DNA from: Maribacter thermophilus
Lineage (GTDB): Bacteria > Bacteroidota > Bacteroidia > Flavobacteriales > Flavobacteriaceae
Reading direction: 5' to 3'
DNA length: 64,000 bases
Assembly: GCF_001020565.1 (NCBI RefSeq)
Contig: NZ_LDAS01000001.1
Span: 2,628,520 to 2,692,519 of the forward strand
The notes under the pieces are model-generated. The model worked only from the letters and a program-made list of their open reading frames with translations. It ran no database searches and was not told where the DNA came from. This document shows positions 35,508 to 45,191 of the stretch, one piece after another. The translations under genes and the position numbers were made by a program. The first letter of the stretch is position 1; each line of letters starts with the position of its first letter.

Positions 35508-36878
35508 CTATGCCTTAAACTTTAATTTCTTTTCAATGGCCACGATCATTTCGTTGGCAATATCTTTTCCCGTAGCATTTTCTATCCCTTCCAACCCTGG
35601 CGAAGAATTTACCTCTAACAACAAAGGGCCTTTATTGGATCGGATGATATCTACCCCTGCCACGGCCAAGTTCAATACCTTTGCCGCTTTTATGGCCAGC
35701 TTTTTTTCATCAGAAGTTATTTTAATGATAGAAGCTTTGCCTCCTTGGTGAATATTGGCCCTAAATTCCCCTTTTTCCGCTTGTCGTTGCATACTGGCCA
35801 CCACCTTACCGTTCACTACAAAACAGCGAATATCTTGCCCGTTGGCCTCTTTTATAAACTCTTGTACCAAAATATTGGTATTTACACTTTTAAAAGCATT
35901 GATCACACTTTCTGCTGCCTTATTGGTCTCCGCCAGCACTACGCCCTTGCCTTGGGTGCTCTCCAACAACTTTATGATCAAAGGTGCCCCGTTGACCATT
36001 TTAATAAGGTCTTTGGTATCCATCGGAGATTTGGCAAAACCGGTAATGGGGATATGAATATCGTTCTTGGCAAACAATTGTGAAGCAAAAAGCTTGTCTC
36101 TGGATTGTGTGATGGACTCCGCAGAATTTTGACAATAGACCCCCAGATTATTGAACTGTCGGATCAAGGCACAACCATAAAAGGTTACGGCCGGTTTTAT
36201 CCGCGGTATCACCGCATCGAATTCTTTTAAGATATTGCCTCCACGATACCGTATTTCGGGTGAATGCGCATCTAGTTTCATATAGGCCAGTTCAACGTTC
36301 AAGAACACGATCTCATGTCCTCGGGCCTTGGCCGCTTCCATTAAGCGTTTATTGCTATACAGATTGGGGTTACTTGCCAAAAGGGCTATCTTAAGACCGG
36401 TCTTTGCCTTAAAGTAGGGTTTGTACTTCTTGTTTATTTCCTCTTCGGAAAAATCTTGGATCTGATAATTCACTGCAGGGTTTACCATGTACCTTTCATT
36501 TATGGCCTCTCTTCCCAAGAGCATTTTAAACTCCATGGTATCCCTGTTCGCCAAGGTAAGTTCTATATCAAAAGTCTCATCGCCCAAGGTCACCGGTGTT
36601 TTTACCACCAATCGCTCTTCAGCTATGCCCGAAGAGCTTTTTACCATACGGCGATCTACCAATCTTGCCTCGCAGGCAATGGCAATACTTCTATTTTCCT
36701 GCAATGGGTTTACCTCGAATTTTACCCATTCTTGGGTGCCCTTATTAAATACTTTTATGTTGGCCGCTTGTATAGAAGAGGTTTTGGCACCCGAATCTAC
36801 CCTAGCTTTAATACCGGGAATCCCCAGCTCTTTAAAAACACACCATTCTTCGCTCCCAATAATCCTTAAATTTTCCAA
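35508..36878 (-). CDS. rimK: RimB-like zinc/aspartyl protease domain fused to RimK-type ATP-grasp ligase
   Basis: 456 residues from a TTG start two bases after the upstream stop. Residues 1-145 match the RimB/DUF785 retropepsin-like domain ([17 protein letters not shown], with the DSGA motif). Residues 160-456 are a RimK-like ATP-grasp ligase: the [11 protein letters not shown] helix, the glycine-rich STQGKGV loop, and the metal site [12 protein letters not shown]. RimK adds glutamate to the C-terminus of ribosomal protein S6, and RimB-like proteins are proposed to trim such tails, so the fusion would hold both activities. The exact acceptor is inferred. Confidence 0.88.
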   Translation of the reverse strand: MENLRIIGSEEWCVFKELGIPGIKARVDSGAKTSSIQAANIKVFNKGTQEWVKFEVNPLQENRSIAIACEARLVDRRMVKSSSGIAEERLVVKTPVTLGDETFDIELTLANRDTMEFKMLLGREAINERYMVNPAVNYQIQDFSEEEINKKYKPYFKAKTGLKIALLASNPNLYSNKRLMEAAKARGHEIVFLNVELAYMKLDAHSPEIRYRGGNILKEFDAVIPRIKPAVTFYGCALIRQFNNLGVYCQNSAESITQSRDKLFASQLFAKNDIHIPITGFAKSPMDTKDLIKMVNGAPLIIKLLESTQGKGVVLAETNKAAESVINAFKSVNTNILVQEFIKEANGQDIRCFVVNGKVVASMQRQAEKGEFRANIHQGGKASIIKITSDEKKLAIKAAKVLNLAVAGVDIIRSNKGPLLLEVNSSPGLEGIENATGKDIANEMIVAIEKKLKFKA

Positions 36879-36880
36879 TG

Positions 36881-38407
36881 TTATTTTTTTCTGAGTTCAA
36901 ATAAATCTTTTCTTCTATCCTTCAAGTTTCGTACCGCCCCAAATTGATTCAGTTCTCGTAGGAGACCTATATCCACATTGGCGATCAATATCATTTCTGT
37001 ATTGGGCGTAGCTTCCGCTTTAATTCCGTTAGTCGGAAAAGAGAAATCGCAAGGTGTAAACACCATACTTTGTGCAAACTGTATATCCATATTCTGAACA
37101 TTCGGAAGATTGCCCACACTACCTGCAATGGCCACGTAACATTCGTTCTCAATAGCTCTTGCGCGAGCACAATTACGCACTCGGGAATAGCCGTTTTGGG
37201 TATCGGTCAAAAAGGGAACGAACAAGATATCCACACCTTCTTCGGCCAACAACCTACTGAGTTCCGGAAACTCTACATCATAACAGATCAGCACACCTAT
37301 TTTACCACAATCGGTATCGAAGGCCTGTAATTTTGTACCCCCTTGCATACCCCACACCCTTGCCTCATCGGGTGTTACATGTAATTTTTCGTACCGTTCC
37401 GTACTACCGTCCCTACGACATAGATATCCAACATTATACAACATACCATCTATAACCTCTGGCATGCTACCTGTTATAATATTAATATTATAGGTAATTG
37501 AAAACTCTGAAAACCGTTGTACCAAGACTTCTGTATGTTTGGCAAGCTCCCTAATGGCATCTGGGGTAGACATATGGTTGTTGCCCGCCATTAAAGGTGC
37601 ATTGAAAAATTCTGGAAACAGTGCAAAATCGGAACGATATCCAGAAACGGCATCTATAAAATACTCAGCTTGCTGTAACAGCTCTTCTATATCGTTATAG
37701 GGCCTCATTTGCCATTGAATAAGTCCTAAACGAATGACCGTTTTGGTACTTGCCGCCACTTTTGAGGGTTTTTGATAATAGATATTGTCCCACTCCATTA
37801 GAATGGCAAAATCATTGGAGTCCTTATCCCCTTCCAAATAACCTTTCATCACCTTAGACGGATGAAAATCGTTACTGATCTGAAAATTAAGTACGGGGTC
37901 ATGTATCTCTTTTCTACGAACCTGTTCTATGTACTCTTTTGGCGTAAGTTTATCGGCATACTTATGATAATTGGGCATACGTCCGCCAAATACAATACTT
38001 TTCAGGTTCAGTTTTTCGCACAGCTCTTTTCGGTAGTCGTACAACCTGCGCCCCAATCGCATACCCCTAAAATCAGGACTTATGAATACATCTATACCGT
38101 AGAGCACATCGCCCTCATCGGTATGGGTGCTAAAAGTATAATTACCCGTTACCTCTTTATAAGTATGCCCGGTCTCAAACTTATCGTAATCAACAATGAT
38201 AGAAAGCGCGCAACCCGCCAACTTGCCATTGATCTTGATCACCACTTGGCCTTCGGGGAACAATTTTATCAACCTGCCTATTTCCCTCTCTTTCCAAAAA
38301 GCATTTTGCATGTTCAGGTACGAAGAAACCATGGCAGCCTTGAGCTCTTTATAATCGGCTAAGCTCAAGTACTTTAATTCTATGTTTTCAATTTCCTCAA
38401 TTTTCAT
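36881..38407 (-). CDS. GNAT acetyltransferase fused to carbon-nitrogen hydrolase (nitrilase superfamily)
   Basis: 508 residues from ATG 38407 (a GTG at 38443 would add 12 residues with no clear motif). The N-terminal third (about 10-200) is a GNAT domain with the acetyl-CoA loop [15 protein letters not shown]. Residues 220-505 are a CN-hydrolase with the Glu (FPEFFN), Lys (EKLHVTPDE) and Cys (ICYDVEFPE) triad. Bifunctional proteins of this order exist in Bacteroidota; the amide substrate is unknown. Location beside polyamine genes makes N-carbamoylputrescine or an acetyl-polyamine tempting, but this is unproven. Two bases precede the RimK fusion gene. Confidence 0.88.
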   Translation of the reverse strand: MKIEEIENIELKYLSLADYKELKAAMVSSYLNMQNAFWKEREIGRLIKLFPEGQVVIKINGKLAGCALSIIVDYDKFETGHTYKEVTGNYTFSTHTDEGDVLYGIDVFISPDFRGMRLGRRLYDYRKELCEKLNLKSIVFGGRMPNYHKYADKLTPKEYIEQVRRKEIHDPVLNFQISNDFHPSKVMKGYLEGDKDSNDFAILMEWDNIYYQKPSKVAASTKTVIRLGLIQWQMRPYNDIEELLQQAEYFIDAVSGYRSDFALFPEFFNAPLMAGNNHMSTPDAIRELAKHTEVLVQRFSEFSITYNINIITGSMPEVIDGMLYNVGYLCRRDGSTERYEKLHVTPDEARVWGMQGGTKLQAFDTDCGKIGVLICYDVEFPELSRLLAEEGVDILFVPFLTDTQNGYSRVRNCARARAIENECYVAIAGSVGNLPNVQNMDIQFAQSMVFTPCDFSFPTNGIKAEATPNTEMILIANVDIGLLRELNQFGAVRNLKDRRKDLFELRKK

Positions 38408-38466
38408 AACTAACAATAAATGTATTGGCCGTGACCAAAACACTATTTGGAAATTGCCCGGATAAT

Positions 38467-38486
38467 GGCCCTAGAAACCTAGGGCC
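38467..38486 (-). repeat. Perfect inverted repeat in the operon gap
   Basis: GGCCCTAG (38467-38474) and CTAGGGCC (38479-38486) with an AAAC loop. It lies between the acidic small protein and the GNAT-nitrilase gene. There is no T-tract, so it could be a processing or stability hairpin rather than a terminator. Confidence 0.5.
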
Positions 38487-38534
38487 CATAAATATGTTTA
38501 TGCGTATATTATTTTATAGCGATGGCGGCCTGTG

Positions 38535-38858
38535 TTAGTCCTCATCGTCACCATCTACCATGTCTTTTGGGTCGGGTTCTATCACTGCATCTGGATCGTC
38601 ATCGTCAAAATCCTCGTAGTCATCCTCGTCATAGTTTTCCATGGTATACTCCAGCTTGGCGCTGATCTTCACCAAATACTTGGTATCCTCGGTCAAAACC
38701 TCCACTGCTTCGATTCGTTCGCCTTGGGCATTTTTGAAAGAGATTATATTTCTGTCATCATACCCATCAGGATATCTTTCTACCAAAAGTTTCAACACTT
38801 CGGGGGTCAATTTCTTAAAATCAACAATGACTCTTTTTAAATGTGCGTTCTTGTCCAT
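38535..38858 (-). CDS. Small protein with a highly acidic tail
   Basis: 107 residues. Residues 1-70 form a compact alpha/beta region (VIVDFKKLTPEVLKLLVERY). Residues 76-107 are almost entirely Asp/Glu. The shape recalls the delta subunit of RNA polymerase, but there is no sequence proof. Two bases follow the deoxyhypusine-synthase-like gene, so it is cotranscribed with the polyamine genes. Function unknown. Confidence 0.75.
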   Translation of the reverse strand: MDKNAHLKRVIVDFKKLTPEVLKLLVERYPDGYDDRNIISFKNAQGERIEAVEVLTEDTKYLVKISAKLEYTMENYDEDDYEDFDDDDPDAVIEPDPKDMVDGDDED

Positions 38859-38860
38859 AA

Positions 38861-39841
38861 TTATAAGTCCAAAAGGTAAGCAAAAATTAAAGGCGCAACA
38901 ATGGTTGCATCACTCTCGATAATGAATTTTGGGGTATTGATATCCAATTTTCCCCAAGTGATCTTTTCGTTGGGCACAGCTCCGGAATAAGATCCGTAAC
39001 TGGTAGTGGAGTCGCTTATTTGACAGAAGTAGCTCCAAAAAGGAGTATCTGTACGTTCCATATCTTGATATAACATAGGCACTACGCAAATTGGAAAATC
39101 ACCGGCAATACCACCTCCTATTTGAAAGAAACCTATTCCTTTTTCAGAATTATCGGTATACCAATCGGCCAAAAAGGTCATGTACTCAATGCCAGATTTC
39201 ATGGTACTTGCCTTTAATTCCCCTTTCATTACGTAAGATGCAAAAATATTGCCCATGGTACTGTCTTCCCATCCCGGACATACGATCGGTAAATTTTTCT
39301 CGGCAGCGGCGTACATCCAAGAGTCTTTAAGGTCTATTTCGTAATACTCTTCCAGAACGCCGGAAAGTAATAACTTGTACATAAACTCATGTGGCAGGTA
39401 ACGCTCCCCTTTATCATCGGCATCTTTCCAAATCTTGAAGATATGTTTTTGCAACCTGCGAAAAGCTTCTTCTTCCGGGATACAGGTATCGGTAACCCTG
39501 TTCAACCCTTTTTCCAACAAATTCCATTCGTCCTGCGGGGTAAGATCACGATATTCAGGTACACGTTTGTAATGTGAATGAGCCACCAGATTCATGATAT
39601 CTTCCTCTAAATTAGCTCCGGTACATGAAACAATATGCACTTTATCTTGACGGATCATCTCTGCAAAAATTTTCCCCAATTCGGCCGTACTCATCGCACC
39701 CGCCAACGACACCAACATTTTGGCCCCATTGGCCAATTGGGCTTCGTACGCCTTGGCGGCATCTACCAATGTAGCTGCATTAAAGTGCAAATAGTACTTT
39801 TCTATAAAATTAGAGATAGCTCCCTTATTCTTCATCGTCAT
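38861..39841 (-). CDS. Deoxyhypusine-synthase-family protein, probable homospermidine synthase
   Basis: 326 residues. The fold starts with a long helical part and the NAD-binding LVSLAGAMSTAELGK region. The catalytic lysine of deoxyhypusine synthases sits in a WGK motif; here it is K298 in ITWGKLDI. Bacteria lack the eIF5A substrate, and bacterial members of this family are known to make homospermidine from putrescine using NAD. Homospermidine is the usual polyamine of flavobacteria, which fits. Overlaps the agmatinase gene by 17 bp. Confidence 0.85.
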   Translation of the reverse strand: MTMKNKGAISNFIEKYYLHFNAATLVDAAKAYEAQLANGAKMLVSLAGAMSTAELGKIFAEMIRQDKVHIVSCTGANLEEDIMNLVAHSHYKRVPEYRDLTPQDEWNLLEKGLNRVTDTCIPEEEAFRRLQKHIFKIWKDADDKGERYLPHEFMYKLLLSGVLEEYYEIDLKDSWMYAAAEKNLPIVCPGWEDSTMGNIFASYVMKGELKASTMKSGIEYMTFLADWYTDNSEKGIGFFQIGGGIAGDFPICVVPMLYQDMERTDTPFWSYFCQISDSTTSYGSYSGAVPNEKITWGKLDINTPKFIIESDATIVAPLIFAYLLDL

Positions 39842-40763
39842 TAAATTTTAAACTATTGTTGGGTTTATAATCTACATCATAGGTATTGTCGTAATTGTCC
39901 TCCACTTGTTGTCCCATAAACTTATAGCTTAGCATTTTGTAGTATAGTTTGGCCGCCAAAAAGTCGGACGACTTATCGGAAGGATTCGGGCAAAGTTCAA
40001 CAATATCGAAACCTACCACATTTTTTTCTTCGAACACTTGTTTCAAAAATTCCAATGACTCATACCACAAAAGACCCCCCGGCTCAGGTGTTCCTGTAGA
40101 AGGCATAATAGAGGGATCTAAGGCATCTAGATCAAAGGTAATGAAGACATTGTCCGTCATGGCATCTATTACCTTGTCCATCCAATACTCATCGGCTACC
40201 ATATCATGGGCGAAAAAGGTTTTTTCCTCATCCATAAACGTTTTCTCGATCGCATCCATAGAGCGTATCCCTACTTGCACCAAATTGGTAGTTTGGCTTG
40301 CTTCGTGCACGGCACAGGCATGGTTAAACTTGGTACCGTCATAAGATTCACGTAAATCGGCATGGGCATCGATATGTAATACCGTAAGGTTGTCAAAACA
40401 TTCGCTAAAGGCCCTTATACTTCCTATAGAGATAGAATGTTCACCTCCGAACAGTGTTACGAACTTATTGCGTTTAATGTAATCTTTGGTCACCTTATGT
40501 ACTGCCTTGACCATGGCTTCCGGTGAGCTATCTTCGGTAATGGCATCTGCTAGGTAAACCCCTTGCTCATATACTTCGGTACCGGTTTCTATATCGTAAA
40601 GTTCCATATTCTCGGAAGCCTCTAAAAATGCATCGGGACCTTTATCGGCTCCCTTGCCCCACGTACTTGTTCCGTCATATGGAACAGGTATCAAAATAAC
40701 CTTGGCGGTTTCTAATTGTGCGAATTTATCAGGAATACCTGCATAATTCTTGGATGTACTCAT
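39825..40763 (-). CDS. speB: Agmatinase/arginase-family ureohydrolase
   Basis: 312 residues. The two-manganese site is complete: H109 (GGEHSI), D132, H134 and D136 (HIDAHADL), and the FDLDALDPS pair. Following an arginine decarboxylase and preceding a deoxyhypusine-synthase-like gene, it should split agmatine to putrescine and urea rather than act as arginase; that part is context inference. Confidence 0.88.
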   Translation of the reverse strand: MSTSKNYAGIPDKFAQLETAKVILIPVPYDGTSTWGKGADKGPDAFLEASENMELYDIETGTEVYEQGVYLADAITEDSSPEAMVKAVHKVTKDYIKRNKFVTLFGGEHSISIGSIRAFSECFDNLTVLHIDAHADLRESYDGTKFNHACAVHEASQTTNLVQVGIRSMDAIEKTFMDEEKTFFAHDMVADEYWMDKVIDAMTDNVFITFDLDALDPSIMPSTGTPEPGGLLWYESLEFLKQVFEEKNVVGFDIVELCPNPSDKSSDFLAAKLYYKMLSYKFMGQQVEDNYDNTYDVDYKPNNSLKFNDDEE

Positions 40764-40783
40764 TGCTAAAAATTTAAACTAGT

Positions 40784-42235
40784 TTAAAGTTGGACTGGTA
40801 TTTCTTCTATTGTCAGGGGTTCTTCCACTTTTTCCCCATTGTTTTCATAGCCAAGTATCTTTAATAGATCTTCCGCCTTTTGTTGTGGGTTAAAGAGTGT
40901 TGTGGTCATATTGCCTTTTTCATCCTTATCTATAAGAATATGTTTAGGCTGTGGTATCAAACAATGTTGTAAACCTCCATAGCCGCCTATTGTTTCTTGG
41001 TACGCACCGGTATTAAAAAAACAGATATACAAAGGTTTGTCCCTTTTGTATTTTGGCAGATATATAGCGTTCATGTTTTGCTCACTATTGTAATAATCAT
41101 CACTATCACAAGTAAGGCCGCCCAATAGCACACGTTCGTACTCATCGTGCCAACGGTTTATAGGCAGCATAATAAAACGTTTGTTAATGGCCCAAGTATC
41201 GGGCAAGGTGGTAATGAAAGATGAATCTATCATGTTCCATTTTTCCCTATCGTTCTGTTGTTTCTGATATAGAATTTCATAAATGGCACCTCCGCTCTCC
41301 CCAACGGTAAAACTGCCGAACTCTGTAAATATGTTCGGAACGGGTACATCTGCCTCTGCGCAAGCAATATTGATCTGGTTTAAAATCTCATCTACCATGT
41401 ATTGATAGTCGTACTCAAAAGCCAATGAATTTTTTATAGGAAAGCCTCCTCCAATATTTAAACTATCTAAAGAAGGACATATTTTTTTAAGGCGCACATA
41501 TACCTTAAGGCATTTTGCCAATTCGTTCCAATAGTAGGCATTGTCGCGTATACCGGTATTAATAAAAAAGTGCAGCATTTTCAACTCTACTTTATCATTA
41601 TCCTTTATCTGGTTTTCATAAAAAGGTACGATATTCTTGTAACCTATACCCAACCTTGAAGTATAAAACTCGAATTTAGGTTCTTCTTCCGATGCGATAC
41701 GGATACCAACTTTAAAGGTATCGTCTATAACATCGGAAAGTAATTCTATCTCTTCATAATTGTCTATGACCGGAATGCAGTTACTATGCCCATGGTTAAT
41801 CAATCTTGCAATATTGTCTATGTATTGGTCCCTTTTAAAACCATTACAGATTACATAAGCGTTGTCTTTTAGTTTTCCATCTCTCTTTAACTGCTCTACT
41901 ATATTTATATCAAAGGCCGAAGAGGTTTCTATATGTATGTCGTTCTTTAGGGCCTCGTGTAGTATATGCTGAAAATGCGAGCTTTTTGTACAATAGCAAT
42001 AATGGTACTTGCCCTTGTAATTATTTTTTTCAATGGCATTGGCGAACCAATTTTTGGCCCTGCTTATATTCTCTGATATCTTGGGCAGATAAGTAAATTT
42101 CAATGGACTCCCATATTCTTCCACCAATTGGTTTAGTGGAATATTATGAAATCTCAGCTGGTCCCCGTCAAGATTAAATTCTTCTTGAGGAAAAAAATAG
42201 GTTTGATCGATCAGATCAATATATTTAGTATTCAT
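40784..42235 (-). CDS. speA: PLP-dependent (biosynthetic) arginine decarboxylase, short form
   Basis: 483 residues, of the alanine-racemase-fold (group IV) decarboxylases. The PLP-binding lysine is K84 in YCYCTKSSH. It is shorter than the about 630-residue E. coli SpeA. The C-terminal half includes GGLTCDSDDY, whose Cys donates to the active site, and FFNTGAYQET, typical of the family. It converts arginine to agmatine. First gene of the polyamine operon (21-bp gap to agmatinase). Confidence 0.88.
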   Translation of the reverse strand: MNTKYIDLIDQTYFFPQEEFNLDGDQLRFHNIPLNQLVEEYGSPLKFTYLPKISENISRAKNWFANAIEKNNYKGKYHYCYCTKSSHFQHILHEALKNDIHIETSSAFDINIVEQLKRDGKLKDNAYVICNGFKRDQYIDNIARLINHGHSNCIPVIDNYEEIELLSDVIDDTFKVGIRIASEEEPKFEFYTSRLGIGYKNIVPFYENQIKDNDKVELKMLHFFINTGIRDNAYYWNELAKCLKVYVRLKKICPSLDSLNIGGGFPIKNSLAFEYDYQYMVDEILNQINIACAEADVPVPNIFTEFGSFTVGESGGAIYEILYQKQQNDREKWNMIDSSFITTLPDTWAINKRFIMLPINRWHDEYERVLLGGLTCDSDDYYNSEQNMNAIYLPKYKRDKPLYICFFNTGAYQETIGGYGGLQHCLIPQPKHILIDKDEKGNMTTTLFNPQQKAEDLLKILGYENNGEKVEEPLTIEEIPVQL

Positions 42236-42719
42236 TTAAGAACGATAATTATTAAGATTGAAAATTCGTTTAAAAAATTGATGTATTGGACTCCCTTTAT
42301 GTTAAGAAAACATGATGGATTTGATCAAAATCAAATAAGAATCTGTTCCTGGGTCGTAGGAATGAAGAAATAGATGTGCTGACTTTGCACAATCGAAGTT
42401 TTAAAATCGGAAGTTAGCTTTAAAATTCGGTCGCTCATCTTATAAGCTGCCCTTGGGTTTGACTTCCTAATTCCCAAAAGCCCGAACATAGAAACAAATT
42501 GCATTATGTTCAGCTAAAAGCCTAAAACTTAAAGTTAGAGTATCCTCTAATTTAGAGGAACAAATGAAAACAAAAAAAATGAAAAAACAACCGTTTTCAA
42601 TTAAAATACGCCAAATGGGCAAAAAAAATGCAAACATTAACAATCCTAGGTTAAAAATTTAGATAAAATGTTTATTATCAACGCCCTAATTAGCTATTTT
42701 TAATCTTAAAACAACACTC
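42236..42719. other. Intergenic region with two inverted repeats, no gene
   Basis: Divergent 484-bp spacer between the polyamine operon and a secreted-protein gene. ATTTGAT (42319-42325) and ATCAAAT (42330-42336) form one inverted repeat about 90 bp before speA. A near-perfect palindrome sits at 42543-42559. TATTTTTA at 42695-42702 is a weak -7 element for the plus-strand gene. No coding frame is convincing. Confidence 0.5.
42543..42559. repeat. Palindrome, candidate operator
   Basis: TCCTCTAA and TTAGAGGA are perfect 8-base arms around a single T. The short spacer suits a dimeric regulator rather than a terminator; no factor is identified. Confidence 0.45.
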
Positions 42720-43430
42720 ATGAAATATTCAAAACCACGTTTTATAGGCTATTTTATCGTCTTTTTACTATTTACGGTCGCTCTACAAGCGCAAATTCCG
42801 TCCGGCATCTATGTTTCCGACACTGGAAATGAACGACACGAGCTTAAAATTGACGGCGACTATATGATCTATAATATATACAAAACTTCGCCCGCTACCT
42901 TTATAAAGACCGTAGGCGGATTCTTTACCACCGACTCCGATGTGCTAAAAGTAACTTTGGAATTTAATTCGGACTATGAAAAAGATCAACTTAAACAATT
43001 GGAGATTCCCTTTACGATAGATAACGAGTTATTGACGTTAAATGATGAACCATCTCTCGTATTCTTAAAACTGGAAAGTCTTCAGCAAGATTTGGACGGA
43101 CAATGGTTATTTGCCACCCGAGGACCAGATACCGGACAAGAGAGAAGAGGTGAGGAAAACCCAAGAAAAACATTGAAATTTTTAATGGACGGGCATTTTC
43201 AATGGATCGCCTATCATACCGAAACTATGAGGTTCTCTGGAACAGGAGGTGGTAGCTATACGGCCGAAAATGGTGTTTACACAGAGAACATCGAATTCTT
43301 TTCCAGAGACAATTCTCGCGTAGGGGCCAGCCTTAATTTTAATTACGAGATCAAAGGAAACGATTGGCACCACACGGGTAAAAATAGCAAAGGCGAACCT
43401 ATGTACGAGATTTGGGCCAAAAGAAATTGA
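42720..43430 (+). CDS. Secreted lipocalin-like protein (DUF4488-like end)
   Basis: 236 residues with a signal peptide at about 1-24 (ends TVALQAQ). The mature protein is beta-rich. The C-terminal half starting QDLDGQWLFATRG and ending WHHTGKNSKGEPMYEIWAKR matches the Bacteroidota DUF4488/lipocalin-like pattern. Function unknown; single gene. Confidence 0.75.
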   Translation: MKYSKPRFIGYFIVFLLFTVALQAQIPSGIYVSDTGNERHELKIDGDYMIYNIYKTSPATFIKTVGGFFTTDSDVLKVTLEFNSDYEKDQLKQLEIPFTIDNELLTLNDEPSLVFLKLESLQQDLDGQWLFATRGPDTGQERRGEENPRKTLKFLMDGHFQWIAYHTETMRFSGTGGGSYTAENGVYTENIEFFSRDNSRVGASLNFNYEIKGNDWHHTGKNSKGEPMYEIWAKRN

Positions 43431-43481
43431 ACATATCAACAAAACACCAACCTTGATGTGGTGTAGATTGATAAAAAATTA

Positions 43482-43489
43482 TATTTTTG
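43482..43489 (+). promoter_or_regulatory. -7 element for tRNA-Arg
   Basis: TATTTTTG matches TAnnTTTG exactly, 12 bp before the mature tRNA 5' end. No -33 element at normal spacing. Confidence 0.45.
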
Positions 43490-43500
43490 CGTGCCTATTT

Positions 43501-43572
43501 GGCCTCGTAGTTCAATGGATAGAATAGAAGTTTCCTAAACTTTAGATGCAAGTTCGATTCTTGCCGAGGCTA
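43501..43572 (+). tRNA. tRNA-Arg (anticodon CCT)
   Basis: Full cloverleaf: acceptor GGCCTCG (43501-43507) with CGAGGCT (43565-43571), a G-U pair at the top, T-arm GCAAG/CTTGC around TTCGATT, anticodon loop TTCCTAA with anticodon CCT, discriminator A at 43572. CCA is not encoded, as is common in this phylum. Reads AGG codons. Confidence 0.93.
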
Positions 43573-43604
43573 CTTTTTTATTTTTAACCGCATTACACAA
43601 AAAA

Positions 43605-43643
43605 AACAGCACCTATTTAAAGTAAATAGGTGCTGTTTTTTTG
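43605..43643. terminator. Strong bidirectional terminator after the tRNA
   Basis: AACAGCACCTATTT (43605-43618) and AAATAGGTGCTGTT (43624-43637) form a perfect 14-bp stem with a 5-nt loop, with A and T tracts on each side. It ends the tRNA transcript and could also stop the convergent carboxylate-transporter transcript. Confidence 0.9.
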
Positions 43644-43736
43644 GTTTAAAATATTTCCTACAATTAAAAATTTTTAGAGAATCTACATTTATTAATTTAT
43701 TACCTATATATACTACACTCTAAGATACATCTAAAA

Positions 43737-45188
43737 TCACCCTATTGAGCCCAGGTCCCACACCAGTGGAAGGAGAAAATAAACGAACGCGGTCAACAGC
43801 GCTATGGAAATGAGGTTCAACCAGATTCCCTTGTTGACCATATCGCTTATTTTCAGGTAGCCCGACCCGAATACGATGGCATTGGCAGGTGTGGCCACCG
43901 GCAACATAAAAGCACAGGATGCCGCCACGGTCGCACCGATCATTAAGTAGTACGGATGTACGCCCAAGACCGGGGCCAATGACACCAATACGGGCAACAA
44001 CATGGCCGTGGTGGCTATATTGGAGGTCATTTCCGTTAAAAAGTTCACCGTTGTTATCAAGATCAACAACAGGACAATAAAGGGAACCGTCTTCAACGCC
44101 ATTAACTTAGATCCGATCCACAAGGCCAATCCGCTACTTTCAAATCCGGATGCCAAGGCCAAACCGCCCCCGAACAGCAATACCACTCCCCATGGGAGCT
44201 TAACGGCATCCTTCCAGGTAAGCAAGGGTTCCCCCTTGTTACCGGAAGGTATTATGAACAAAAGAACAGCCGCTATGATACTTATGATCGTATCGTCCAG
44301 TGACGGCATTATTTTTTGAAGTAGAAAGGAGCGTAAAATCCATGCCGATGCCGCAATGAAAAAGACCACAAGCACCCCTTTTTCCTCGTAGGTCATTTTG
44401 CCCAGGGCCCTTAATTGCGATTCTATCTCTTCCCTTCCGCCCGGAAATGCCTTTTGCCTGAACTTGAACGCAAAGCTGGTCAAATACTTCCAACATACAT
44501 ACAACAACAGTACCGCAATGGGAAAACCGAAAACGAACCATTGGGCAAAAGTTATCTCCTTATCGAAAGTGGTCTGGACCACCCCCACCAGTACCAGGTT
44601 CGTAGGGGTACCGATCAAAGTGGCGATCCCTCCGATAGAGGCACTATAGGCAATGGCCAACATCAGGGCCTTTCCAAAAAGGATGTTCTCGTTCTCTATG
44701 GTGTTCGGGTTGTCCTTTAACTGGGTAACGATGGCCATGGCCATGGGCAAGATCATTACCGCCGCGGCCGTATTGGAGATCCACATGGACAACAGGGCCG
44801 TGGCTACCATGAAACCAAGAATGATCCTATTGATATTAGTGCCCACCAGTTTGATTATGGACAGGGCTATCCTCTTGTGCAGGTTCCATTTTTCGATGGC
44901 AATGGCCAGAATAAAGCCCCCGATATAAAGATAGATGTACTTATGGCCATAGGATGCCGTGGTGGCACTCAGCTCCAGACCCCCCGACAAGGGAAACAGC
45001 ACAATGGGCATCAAGGCCGTGACCATAATGGAAATGGCCTCCGTGACCCACCAAATCGCCACCCAGGCAACCGATGCCAAAACTGCATTGGCCTGATCGC
45101 TCAGCCCCTCGGGATGAAAGAAAAACAGAATGTAAAAAAAAGTCAACGGCCCTAGGACCAGACCTATCTTTTGTTTGGTTATTCGCAT
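43737..45188 (-). CDS. DASS-family sodium:dicarboxylate symporter (SLC13-like)
   Basis: 483 residues with about 11-12 hydrophobic helices. The family SNT motif is present in WISNTAAAVMILP and its partner in TSNIATTAML; GTPTNLV and VATPANAIVFG are also typical. It imports or exports C4-dicarboxylate, citrate or sulfate-like anions with sodium. Last gene of the large minus-strand locus, 3 bp after the racemase gene, so it may carry a carboxylate product or substrate across the inner membrane. GC-rich (31 of 60 bases at 44701-44760). Confidence 0.92.
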   Translation of the reverse strand: MRITKQKIGLVLGPLTFFYILFFFHPEGLSDQANAVLASVAWVAIWWVTEAISIMVTALMPIVLFPLSGGLELSATTASYGHKYIYLYIGGFILAIAIEKWNLHKRIALSIIKLVGTNINRIILGFMVATALLSMWISNTAAAVMILPMAMAIVTQLKDNPNTIENENILFGKALMLAIAYSASIGGIATLIGTPTNLVLVGVVQTTFDKEITFAQWFVFGFPIAVLLLYVCWKYLTSFAFKFRQKAFPGGREEIESQLRALGKMTYEEKGVLVVFFIAASAWILRSFLLQKIMPSLDDTIISIIAAVLLFIIPSGNKGEPLLTWKDAVKLPWGVVLLFGGGLALASGFESSGLALWIGSKLMALKTVPFIVLLLILITTVNFLTEMTSNIATTAMLLPVLVSLAPVLGVHPYYLMIGATVAASCAFMLPVATPANAIVFGSGYLKISDMVNKGIWLNLISIALLTAFVYFLLPLVWDLGSIG

Positions 45189-45191
45189 AAT

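Noticed and set aside
42146-42373. Plus-strand frame overlapping the 5' end of speA
   Set aside because: Overlaps the decarboxylase start on the other strand; translation shows no family likeness and the spacer part is simply AT-rich.
43501-43572. tRNA as an attachment site of an integrative element
   Set aside because: No integrase, no repeat of the tRNA 3' end and no phage or conjugation gene was seen nearby; kept only as a weak remark in the composition finding.
44002-45155. Overlapping plus-strand frames opposite the DASS transporter
   Set aside because: Antisense shadows of a GC-rich membrane protein gene; no start context or protein-like pattern.
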